NCBI RefSeq assembly: GCF_964204865.1
Contig: NC_135258.1
Coordinates: 17,896,916-17,960,915 of the forward strand
From: Styela clava
Taxonomy: Eukaryota > Chordata > Ascidiacea > Stolidobranchia > Styelidae
Reading direction: 5' to 3'
Length of the DNA: 64,000 nt
In this document: positions 31,101 through 40,862 of the stretch, in pieces
Layout: the number at the start of each line of letters is the position of its first letter
Position numbering within the stretch: position 1 is the stretch's first letter
Program-made: the position numbers and the translations under genes
The notes under the pieces: model-generated
What the model was told of the DNA's origin: nothing
Seen by the model: only the letters and a program-made list of their open reading frames with translations
Database searches by the model: none

Positions 31101-31535
31101 TATTTCTATCCGATGAGGGTGAGGAGATGAGTCTTTTGTCGGGCGTTATCCCCACTGCTTGAAGACGCAAAGATGTCTGGGGGTGCATGCGGTGTTCTGT
31201 TCTCACTTAATTTCTCCGTTGTATCTTCCGCTCGTATTTTGGAGTCTTTAGTAACCAGTTTGTCAACAACCACGAAAGACTGTCTGAATGGCAAAAGTAT
31301 CTGAGCGCTTCTGAAACGTTTAATGTTACTTCAATTTTGCACTTATGCTGATTGGCAAATGTTAGGGCAGCGAATAAGGAAGTGTATACTCGGGGAAACA
31401 TTCATATTATAATCAGATATTTATAAAGTTGTTATACATAAATACGCTACACAGACGCAATGCTCATATTTATGGAAAATTCAAATTGTTTCGCCGCCCA
31501 AATTTGGGTCGCGACCCCGTAGTTGCGGACCCCTG

Positions 31536-31896
31536 TGTTACGGTACCAGAACTTCTCTATCTGGGCTTCTAATTGCATTTCTGACCGTCATATATTTTAA
31601 AAACACGATTATTTCGAACAAAACTCGTCAAATTATAAACAAAGCACCACATCACAGCAATCAAACAGACAAAAACACGGTGGTCGCAAATTGGTTGACA
31701 AAGATATTATCGACGTATTGGAAATGCGCACCCCCACCTTTCAACGTAGAAACGCGAAATCTTCAAAGGTTGTTAATTAAAAGAAACACAACTCTACCCA
31801 CCTGCCAAGTTTCATCTTTTTATCTCTTTTATTTGTATGGATTTTCAAGCTTTTGACAGCTACGAGTTAGTTCGGTGTCACCGCGCTGTGTTACGG
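31536..31896 (+). repeat. F spacer between array units 1 and 2 (361 bp)
   Basis: A partial F copy starting and ending with TGTTACGG. Compared with the complete F unit at 26131-26660 it lacks about 265 bp between AATTATAAAC and AAAGCACCAC. The same deletion is present in the spacers at 35368-35728 and 43787-46225, so all spacers descend from one. Confidence 0.85.
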
Positions 31897-34800
31897 CAGG
31901 GGGGTCTGCAACTACTTTTTAGCACGACCCAAAAAAAAAATTTTCCTAACTTCTCGCGACCCAAGCATTTAGTAAACATGTAATTAGTTATCGATTTTAG
32001 GACTATTGTCGACACTAGCATTTTTCCTGCACAAAATTAGATGAAACTTAGCACATAAAATTGTGAATAATAGCGTTTATTATGACTAATGCAAAAGCTT
32101 TGTGTATAATCCACAACATATCAAATCGAGGTTTAATTTGATAGACGGCAACTCGAAGATATTTTTCTACCTCTAGCCTTGGTCTGTAATTGTATTGTAT
32201 GTATGAAAACGCTGATAGGCGGGGAAAAATGTATATATTGGTTTTATAATGAATTTTGGATGCTTTGCTTTAAGATGGCGTTTCAATATCGCTGCTTTCA
32301 AGCTTTTGTTGGTAAGAACATGAGGAACGTTTGTTCGTTGGAACAAACAACACATTGAGGACGTGAATGATCATTTATAAGAATCACGTGAAACCAATCT
32401 TTATACATTATTCGCTGTTATTCCGCTTATATGTATGGTTTGAGAGATGTATTTCTATCCGATGAGGGTGAGAAGATGAGTCTTTTGTCGGGCGTTGATC
32501 CCCACTGCTATAAGTGCTCCGTACGGAGCCTCAGGGCTCCGCGAGCTATTCATTCACTTAAAAAACTGACTTGGTTAATTTTGTACCTGTGAAGAAGCAT
32601 TAACGTCAGTCACTCACTAACGCTCAGTGAGTGTAATCCCTTCCAATCTATTTTTAAACCATGAAGTGTTTTGTCGTAGCTAGCGTTGCCAACGGCTCTT
32701 TAATTCGGCGTATAGTCTCAAAATTGAGCTTATCTTTTCGGACGCAGTTCGAACGTAATCTTTGGCATCGCTCTTACTTTAAAATGTTGAAGAAAACGAC
32801 TTTATACGGACCAGAGCACTATTGCCTATTTCGGATCAGCATCATATTGCCACAAGACTCACCACATGGCCAATTATTAAGGGCACAAAGAGGCTTTTTT
32901 TATTTAATCAAAACTCACGACATGTCAATTATTAAGGGCATAAAACGGCTTGTTAAAATTTAGAAAACTGTCATTTCCAACAAGAAACCATCAGTAGCCC
33001 AATTAGTAACACATTTTTAAACTGCCAACTATGGTTATTGTTTACCATTTGAGATTCCAGTCTACATATACGAATGCCGTCAATCATGTTTTGTCGACGT
33101 ACGATTGAATCATCTCATTGGCATACACGGCCAGTATAACCGATGGAAGTTGGTCGGAAGATAGTAAAGTTCAGTGTGGCGATCGGGTCGTGAATAAAGC
33201 GCCGTTATGTCAGGTACTAAATAGTTTAGCGCCGTAGGTCAAAGATGGGTAAGTTGTGGCAGATAGGGCAGTGGGTCGAGGATAGGTAGGTTGAGGGAGA
33301 TATGGCAGTCGGTCGAGAAGAGAAAGGTTGAGGGAGATAGAGTGGTGGTTCGAGGGTGGGAAAGTTTGGGAGATAGGGCAGTGGGTCAAGGATAGGGAGA
33401 TAAAGTAATGGGTCGGGGATAAGAAGGTTGAGGGAGATAGGGCGGTGGGTCGAGGATAGGAAAGTTGAGGGAGGTCGGGCAGTAGGTCGAGGATAGGTAG
33501 GTAGATGGAGGTAGGGCAGTGGGTCGAGGATAGGAAAGTAGATGAAAACAGGGCAGCGGGTCGAGGACAGTTTTCAAGTAAACGAATAGCTCGCGAAGGC
33601 CCTAAGTGTCTCCTGAGGCTCCGTACAGAGCACTTTGAGAACCTGAAGTCTACGTAGTAGGATATAACAATGCGAACAACTAAGTAACGGATGTTTCCCC
33701 GACTTTTGGTCTCTTGAATTCTTCCTCTTTACACTCTACCATTGCAAAATTATTGGTACTTATTTGAAGAATGGTTTTGCGAGTCTAGGACTTGTATTTA
33801 CCAAAACACAACTAAAATCTAACAAATAACACGCGAAAACTGACAAAACGAGGTAATATTCACAACCATGAAAATCTGTCTGAATGACTAAATCAGTGGA
33901 AGGCAACCGCCGGGCCGCGGAAAGGTTACTACCGGTCCACAGAAACGTGACGCAAAAGACGGACAATGTCCTAATAACATCTTTAATTGTTTGAAATTTC
34001 AAACAATAATGAGTTGAAAAGAGTCTTTGCGATTTATAGGGTAGCTACTTTGGCAACCTTTTGGGCAATACTGCTATCTGAATACCCTTTGCAAAAAAAG
34101 CTTTCACAGGCATTTTTACATTTATGTGAGATCGGGTTTTCAAAATTGACAACTACAAAATCGCAGTAGGCTAAAAGTAAGAAATACGTTACTTGAATAA
34201 CATCACTTTTATATTTAAATTCAATATCAACCTAAATTTAAAACGTTTATTGTTACGTCAATCTCTGCACTTATGCCGATTGACCCAAACTTGGGTCGCG
34301 ACCCCGTATTTGCGGACCCTGGTGTGTCCAATGTTTTGCTAGCCAGATTTTCCCTATAGTGAATGCAATGCGTAAAATTGATATGAGGCGCAATTTGTAA
34401 TAATCTAAAAAACCTTTGTTTTCCCGCCATGGCCCCAGCCCTATCAGTACAAATACTAATACACCGCTCCCATGATAATCCATCATTTTGTAGTCTCGTC
34501 GCCACTGTTGAGAATATGTCTTGACCAGTGCATGTTCCAGAAAGCGCCAAGCACTTGAGTAACTTATATACCTAACGAACACAATCAACTGCGCTAAACC
34601 AGACGTAGTATTTTCCTCCTTTGACTCTATCAATCAGTTGGCACCTAATATCTTAACCCATCTCGCTGATACGTCGGCAAATGGTATGTACAGATATTGG
34701 TATTTTTTCATTTTCTTAGTTACCTTGTCTCCATTCATAATTTAACTCATTGCAATAGTTTTGATTAGTGTTTCTCCAATGGTATGTGTTTTTTTTTTAT

Positions 34801-35367
34801 CTTTGGCGATTAAATATGCCACTTCATACAATGCCTTTTGAGATTTTTCTAAGATTGTGAGATACTTTGTCATTGTTTTCTTTTCGAATAACAATTCTTT
34901 TTCTTCCGCTTATAAGGATTGTTTGAGTGATGTATTTCTATCCGATGAGGGTGAGGAGATGAGTCTTTTGTCGGGCGTTATCCCCACTGCTTGAAGACGC
35001 AAAGATGTCTGGGGGTGCATGCGGTGTTCTGTTCTCACTTAATTTCTCCGTTGTATCTTCCGCTCGTATTTTGGAGTCTTTAGTAACCAGTTTGTCAACA
35101 ACCACGAAAGACTGTCTGAATGGCAAAAGTATCTGAGCGCTTCTGAAACGTTTAATGTTACTTCAATTTTGCACTTATGCTGATTGGCAAATGTTAGGGC
35201 AGCGAATAAGGAAGTGTATACTCGGGGAAACATTCATATTATAATCAGATATTTATAAAGTTGTTATACATAAATACGCTACACAGACGCAATGCTCATA
35301 TTTATGGAAAATTCAAATTGTTTCGCCGCCCAAATTTGGGTCGCGACCCCGTAGTTGCGGACCCCTG
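31897..35367 (-). mobile_element. hAT element A, unit 2 (3471 bp)
   Basis: Same ends as unit 1; flanks are TGTTACGG on the left and TGTTATGG on the right (one substitution). It lacks about 1.4 kb of the nested segment: AACGTCAGTCACTCACTAAC at about 32604 joins the material that in unit 1 lies before 27388 to that after 28797, and the nested 230 bp MITE is gone. The rest is nearly identical to unit 1, including the 100-codon frame at 32661-32963. Confidence 0.9.
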
Positions 35368-35728
35368 TGTTATGGTACCAGAACTTCTCTATCTGGGCTT
35401 CTAATTGCATTTCTGACCGTCATATATTTTAAAAACACGATTATTTCGAACAAAACTCGTCAAATTATAAACAAAGCACCACATCACAGCAATCAAACAG
35501 ACAAAAACACGGTGGTCGCAAATTGGTTGACAAAGATATTATCGACGTATTGGAAATGCGCACCCCCACCTTTCAACGTAGAAACGCGAAATCTTCAAAG
35601 GTTGTTAATTAAAAGAAACACAACTCTACCCACCTGCCAAGTTTCATCTTTTTATCTCTTTTATTTGTATGGATTTTCAAGCTTTTGACAGCTACGAGTT
35701 AGTTCGGTGTCACCGCGCTGTGTTACGG
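35368..35728 (+). repeat. F spacer between array units 2 and 3
   Basis: 361 bp, nearly identical to 31536-31896, with the same internal deletion. Confidence 0.85.
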
Positions 35729-37844
35729 CAGGGGGGTCTGCAACTACTTTTTAGCACGACCCAAAAAAAAAATTTTCCTAACTTCTCGCGACCCAAGCAT
35801 TTAGTAAACATGTAATTAGTTATCGATTTTAGGACTATTGTCGACACTAGCATTTTTCCTGCACAAAATTAGATGAAACTTAGCACATAAAATTGTGAAT
35901 AATAGCGTTTATTATGACTAATGCAAAAGCTTTGTGTATAATCCACAACATATCAAATCGAGGTTTAATTTGATAGACGGCAACTCGAAGATATTTTTCT
36001 ACCTCTAGCCTTGGTCTGTAATTGTATTGTATGTATGAAAACGCTGATAGGCGGGAAAAAATGTATATATTGGTTTTTTAATGAATTTTGGATGCTTTGC
36101 TTTAAGATGGCGTTTCAATATCGCTGCTTTCAAGCTTTTGTTGGTAAGAACATGAGGAACGTTTGTTGGTTGGAACAAACAACACATTGAGGACGTGAAT
36201 GATCATTTATAAGAATCACGTGAAACCAATCTTTATACATTATTCGCTGTTATTCCGCTTATATGTATGGTTTGAGAGATGTATTTCTATCCGATGAGGG
36301 TGAGAAGATGAGTCTTTTGTCGGGCGTTGATCCCCACTGCTATAAGTGCTCCGTACGGAGCCTCAGGGCTCCGCGAGCTATTCATTCACTTAAAAAACTG
36401 ACTTGGTTAATTTTGTACCTGTGAAGAAGCATTAACGTCAGTCACTAATGAAATTTGACGACGGTGGTGTCGAAATGTGGTAGGGATTCAAATATAACAT
36501 TATCTATAACTAAGGGCGAAGCAGCCATGGTTTTCTAAAAAGAAAGGGGGTTCAGAATAGAAAATTCCCGAGCAACACTCATCGCGATTAGACCACTTCT
36601 TAAAAAACGTCTTTTTCAGCGGATAACGAGATTTCTGTTGCGTAAAATATTCAATCCATGGCCGACCCGAGAATTTAAAATGTCTTGTCATATCAATTCA
36701 ATTGTGTTCATCGTTGCTCGCCTTTGAGGTGACTAATATACTACGCCTACGGCAACCAGGAAATACTTGTTAAACCGTTTACTAGTAATGAATGGATTGA
36801 AATCGTATTATTTAGTTGCTCTTTCAGCACGTAGGATTATCGCAATGTTTCGTTGTTAAGGGAGAGTTTGCAGTTATGAAGCCAATTATATTTGATATCT
36901 TCATATCGAATTTGGTCTATGCATGAATGTATTAGTGATTTCTAGATGCAGTGATGGGACAAATATCCGCCGACACAGTAAAATGATGGAACTTTCATTG
37001 AAGGATTTAGATCAGGGGTCGGCAAACTACGGCCCGCGGGCCGGATCCGGCCCACGACGCTTGACTGAATTATATTAGCAAAACAGCTTAATTGACGATT
37101 ATATTCTTCACGTGACAGAATTTATTTTGAGAAACTAAATTATATTATAACCTAACAACAACCTTTCTAAAAATACGTGCGGCCCGCCAATGACTTGCAA
37201 CTTTTAATTTTGGCCCGCGAACGACAAAAGTTTGCCGACCTGATTTAGACTTTAGAGCCAGTGAAGGTATAGAGGACTTGCACGGGTCACGTGACTTTGT
37301 TACTGGACGGCAATAAAACAAAAACGTCCATTTGGCTCCTGTCAGTTGCAAGTCGGATTATACGTTTCCGTTTTATTTGGCTGTTGAAAATGGTTATTTC
37401 GTATTGTTCCGTTGGCTTTACGTATAGTATAGACAACGAAATGGATCTTCAGTTATATTCCACTGTTTTCAAAAGTTCCGAACGTCGCACAATGTGGATA
37501 TCATCTATTGGCAGGACTGCTTGGTGTCAAGTCCAGAAGCCATCTCACTTGTGTTTCACTGTTTGCGGACACCACTTCGTTGATGGTGAGTCATAATGTG
37601 CCGTTATCAATTTTTTAAATATTCATAAGCTCCCTCATTCCAATGGAAAGCAGATGACAAACTACTGTTATTGGTAGGCCTACTTGCATACTTGACTAGT
37701 GTAAGGTAGGATTAGGATTTACATATTTATCCCGGGGAGAGGAAAGCCGATAAGACGGCCTATTCATATGGCGAACCACGGCCTCTCGTCCGGTTACCAT
37801 TCCAAGTCGGGTATGGGATTAGTTATATATTGTTTGTTTTCGGA

Positions 37845-38043
37845 AGCATGGACTTGGTGGTGGAGGAAGCCGTAACCGACCAGCGGTTACGTGAACCACC
37901 CAACGACGGCGAGGAGTCCAGCAATCCTCTCGCACATGACCATCCCTGCATGGGATTCGAACCTGCGAACCCACGCAGAGTAATTAGAGGTGCGGTGGCG
38001 AGCGTATTCCTAACGCTTAGCCCGTTGAGCCACACCGCCGCGC
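37845..38043 (-). mobile_element. tRNA-derived SINE, minus copy
   Basis: A-box inverse CCCGTTGAGCCA at 38021-38032 and B-box inverse GGATTCGAACC at 37953-37963. The body matches 2575-2780 in inverse. Complete head and tail are present. It is absent from the right arm of the surrounding inverted block, so it inserted after the arms formed or was lost from the other arm. Confidence 0.8.
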
Positions 38044-38184
38044 GTATTAATCAATAATTGCCATAAGGTATTGTTTCCCTAGTTAGCAGGTAATCTATTA
38101 GTAAGTGTGAAAAGTTGAATAGATAACTAAAGTTTAACGCCAGTGCTAATGCAAAAAATAACCAGAATTCAATTGAATTCTCCA

Positions 38185-38360
38185 TCTAAGAATACGCTCG
38201 CCACCGCATCTCTGATCCCCCTGGGAGTTTCACAGGTTCCAATCCCATGCGGGGATAGTTATGTGCGAGGGGATTGCAGCTCTCCTCCCACTGAGGGTGG
38301 TTCACACGACCGCTGGTCGATTACGACATCCCCCACATTAAAAGTCCATGCTTCTAAAAC
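38185..38360 (+). mobile_element. Degraded SINE copy, split by a MITE
   Basis: AAGAATACGCTCGCCACCGC, then CACAGGTTCCAATCCCATGC (altered B box) and the ACCGCTGGTCGATTACGACA body. The A box is missing. Its tail is cut at CTTCTAAAAC by the MITE at 38361 and resumes at about 38573 with AAATAACTGGCTAACTAA. Confidence 0.7.
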
Positions 38361-38563
38361 GGTGACCGTACATTTGAACCCACGTACATTTGAACCCATG
38401 CGTATATCCACGAGTTCAATCTATATGCGGGTGCTAAAACCCACGGGTTAGGGTTAGTATGGGTTTAACTATCCGTGAAACAAAAAAAATTCCATAGGTG
38501 CAATAGCATACAGGTGCAATTGTCATGGGTTCAAATGTACGTGGGTTCAAATGTATTGGAACC
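38361..38563 (+). mobile_element. 203 bp MITE (TACATTTGAACCC family), copy 2
   Basis: GGTGACCGTACATTTGAACC at the left and GGTTCAAATGTATTGGAACC at the right, with doubled ACATTTGAACCC units. Flanks TTCTAAAAC on both sides (38352-38360, 38564-38572) give an 8-9 bp TSD. It sits inside a SINE tail. Confidence 0.88.
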
Positions 38564-38807
38564 TTCTAAAACAAATAACTGGCTAACTAATCCCAACATA
38601 GAATGGTAATCGTACGATGTTGCACCTTGCAATCTGTCCCCAACCACAGATAAATTCTATCCTAAAAACTACCCACATTGGTAGGCATAGTTGCGTTTTG
38701 AAGGTGTTGTCTGATTGTTTTGTTAGTTAGCAAGTAATTTATTACTGATCTCATACACAAACTTGGCACTGTCAAATGATGATTAGTGTTTAATTTATTT
38801 TCAGGAA

Positions 38808-39090
38808 AAAGGGAAGATAACCCATTATCAGCTGCTTATGTGTCCCATCGATATTTGAATTTTCGCCATCCCCAGAGAGGAAGAGAATAGTTAGAAAAAG
38901 GGGGATTTTGAAGAAAGGCAAAACCATTTCAACAAATTCTGTTAAAGGGAAGATAACCCATTATCAGCTGCTTATATGTCCCATCGATATTTGAATTTTC
39001 GCCATCCCCAGAGAGGAAGAGAATAGTTAGAAAAAGGGGGATTTTGAAGAAAGGCAAAAGGCAGGACCATTTCAACAAATTCGGTTAACT
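38808..39090 (+). repeat. 135 bp tandem duplication
   Basis: AAGGGAAGATAACCCATTAT through the run ending AAGAAAGGCAAAA...CCATTTCAACAAATTC is present twice in a row (from about 38809 and 38944), differing by a few bases and a small GGCA insertion. It includes the second THAP exon, so that exon is partly duplicated. Confidence 0.8.
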
Positions 39091-39829
39091 TGTATGCGTT
39101 GCGATATTAATTTGCAGTTGTTAGAATAAACATTTAATGTGCCTTTCGACTAGACCTACCACACTATAAAAAAAAGCCGCCTAGAACCATAATACTGTAA
39201 AATATTTGATAGAAATTACCCCCGAGGCATCATATCTTTCATTTGAAAGGGCTGTGGAGGAAGATACATTTTTGACTATAAATTATGGAATGTTACTTCC
39301 AGGTTATCTTATCCTTGCTTATAGATATTTTGAGGTTAGTGACTCCAACTGACCCATGCATGCCACACTGAAAATTCTCTTGTGTACCCATAAAATAAGG
39401 CTGTTGGAGCCTTCAGACCTTGAAAACAGTCGAATCTGAGCACGATGGATTCATTTGAAACACGTAATATCCCATCATGAGCAGCACCGATCCACAACCT
39501 CCTGCCTATGGAATCAAAACATTAGACAAATTGGTGTACTGTGCGCATTCACAAATCTTTGCGAATCAAGTGTGCCTTTTGACTAAAGAAAATTCAGCAT
39601 TGAAATGGTCAATCTCAATATCAACCTAGTATCTGCAGATAAAACCAATTGTTTTTTCAAAAATACATTTTTGATGTGCTTTATTTTTCAAATATAATTT
39701 ATAATTACTGTAAAGTGTGTGATATATTTGGTACCATGAATACCATTTGCAAATTAGCTTGGGTTACACCCCTCTCAAATAAAAATATAGATTCTTAAGG
39801 TTGCGGCTAGCCGACTACCCATCAGAATT

Positions 39830-40138
39830 TCCTTTCAGATCACAAAGTCGCAATATTCCGCCTCGCTAAGTTTCATTGGCAACTGTATCTGGTTGTAGTA
39901 TCGGTGTCCAACTTTAGACTGAAACCTTCACTATCAGACCCACCGAAACAATTTTTTTTCTTGATAGGGTCGTCTTGGAGTTGCTTTCGTTAAAGCACAA
40001 TCTTTCGTTAAAGCACAATGGACACTTTATCTCCTCCAATCCACAGTAATCACAAGTTACTTTGTCATTACGATAAGCATCAATAAATGGATGCTGAGGA
40101 TGTATTATCAAGTCACGCAAGCTGAGGTCTTGTGCCAC
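39830..40138 (-). pseudogene. YqaJ-type nuclease domain remnant
   Basis: The minus strand first reads HPFIDAYRNDKVTCDYCG and LEEIKCPLCF (39914-40138), and then in another frame VGHRYYNQIQLPMKLSEAEY plus CDFV (about 39835-39897). These match the two conserved blocks of YqaJ-type exonuclease domains (HP.I.ASPDG..C..CG..EIKCP, and Y..Q.Q..M......CDFV) found in repeated THAP/SWIM-like genes of invertebrates. The frame break and the altered D of the SPDG block show decay. It lies downstream of, and in the same orientation as, the right-arm THAP exon, so both may come from one THAP-YqaJ gene. Confidence 0.6.
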
Positions 40139-40235
40139 TGTGGTCTTGTTGCAACTTAATGAAATTTAGGTCCATATCCCACCACAGCCACTAGTCGTAA
40201 ATGAATCTGATTCCGGGTAGCATATCTTTTTTACC

Positions 40236-40395
40236 AATGACAATTTTCAGAAGCATGGACTTGGATGGTGGGGAATGGTCGTAACCGATCAGAGGTCATG
40301 TGGGAGTAGAGCTGCAATCCTCTCTGAGATTGAAACCTGTGAAACTACGGGGGTGATCAGAGATGCGGTGGCGAGCGTATTCCTAGATGGCGAAT
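40236..40395 (-). mobile_element. Degraded SINE copy, right arm
   Basis: AAGCATGGACTTGGATGGTG, GTCGTAACCGATCAGAGGTC and GCGGTGGCGAGCGTATTCCT are the inverse of the SINE body and head. It is the counterpart of 38185-38360 in the left arm. Confidence 0.65.
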
Positions 40396-40676
40396 TCAAT
40401 TGAATTCTGGTTATTTTTTGCATGACCACTGGTGTTAAACTTTAGTTATCTATTCAACCTTTCACACTTGGTAATAGCAATTGATTATTAATTCCTTACT
40501 GTCTTACACAAGTCAAGTCTGCAACTGCAAGTAGGCCCACGCCTAGGCCTACTAATAACAGTAGTTTGTCATCTGCTTTCCATTGAAATGAGGGAGCTTG
40601 TGAATATTTAAAGAAATTGATAACGGCACACTATCACCACATTATCACTCACCATCAACGAAGTGCTGTCCGCAAA

Positions 40677-40862
40677 CAGTGAAACACAGGTAAGATGGCT
40701 TCTGGACTTGAGACCAAGCAGTTCTGCCAATAGGCATTAGATGATATCCACATTGCGCGACTTTCCGGATCTTTTGAAATCAGTGGAATATAACTGAATA
40801 TCCATTTCGTTGTCTATACTATACGTACAACCAACGGAACAATACGAAATAACCATTTTCAA
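40677..40862 (-). pseudogene. THAP exon, right arm
   Basis: The minus strand from about 40862 reads MVISYCSVGCTYSIDNEMDI, with both first zinc cysteines, then QLYSTDFKRSGKSRNVDII and a stop after a small shift. The downstream CFTVCGQHFVDG and donor GTGAGT are in another frame. It is the inverse partner of the exon at 37390-37585: that copy keeps the frame and loses a Cys, this one keeps the Cys and loses the frame. Confidence 0.65.

Larger units (their letters stand above)
26669..31535 (-). mobile_element. hAT element A, unit 1 of the array (4867 bp)
   Basis: The ends CAGGGGGGTCTGCAACTACT and GTAGTTGCGGACCCCTG are inverted repeats, and the subterminal GCGACCCAAA/TTTGGGTCGCGACCC also pairs. 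The TSD TGTTACGG is exact (26661-26668, 31536-31543). Inside, from left: a BED-finger remnant (- strand, 26909-27127), a nested foldback segment (27285-29801), a TIR-bearing fragment around 30063-30489 with a hAT C-terminal piece on +, and the catalytic part of a hAT transposase (- strand, 30490-31100). The transposase is broken and out of order, so the copy cannot be autonomous. Confidence 0.9.
37390..38890 (+). pseudogene. THAP-domain gene 5' end, left arm
   Basis: Exon 37390-37585 (ATG to donor TTGATG|GTGAGT) and exon 38805-38890 (acceptor TTATTTTCAG) join in phase to 93 codons. The exon 1 frame reads MVISYCSVGFTYSIDNE, then TMWISSIGRTAW and CFTVCGHHFVDG; exon 2 continues KREDNPLSAAYVSHRYLNF and reaches a stop. 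This is the C2CH THAP layout (C-x3-C, W, C-x2-H-F, then a P-containing loop), but the second zinc Cys is Phe (TTT where the right arm has TGT). THAP fingers bind DNA and occur at the start of P-element, Kolobok and related transposon proteins. A truncated, probably inactive copy. Confidence 0.65.
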
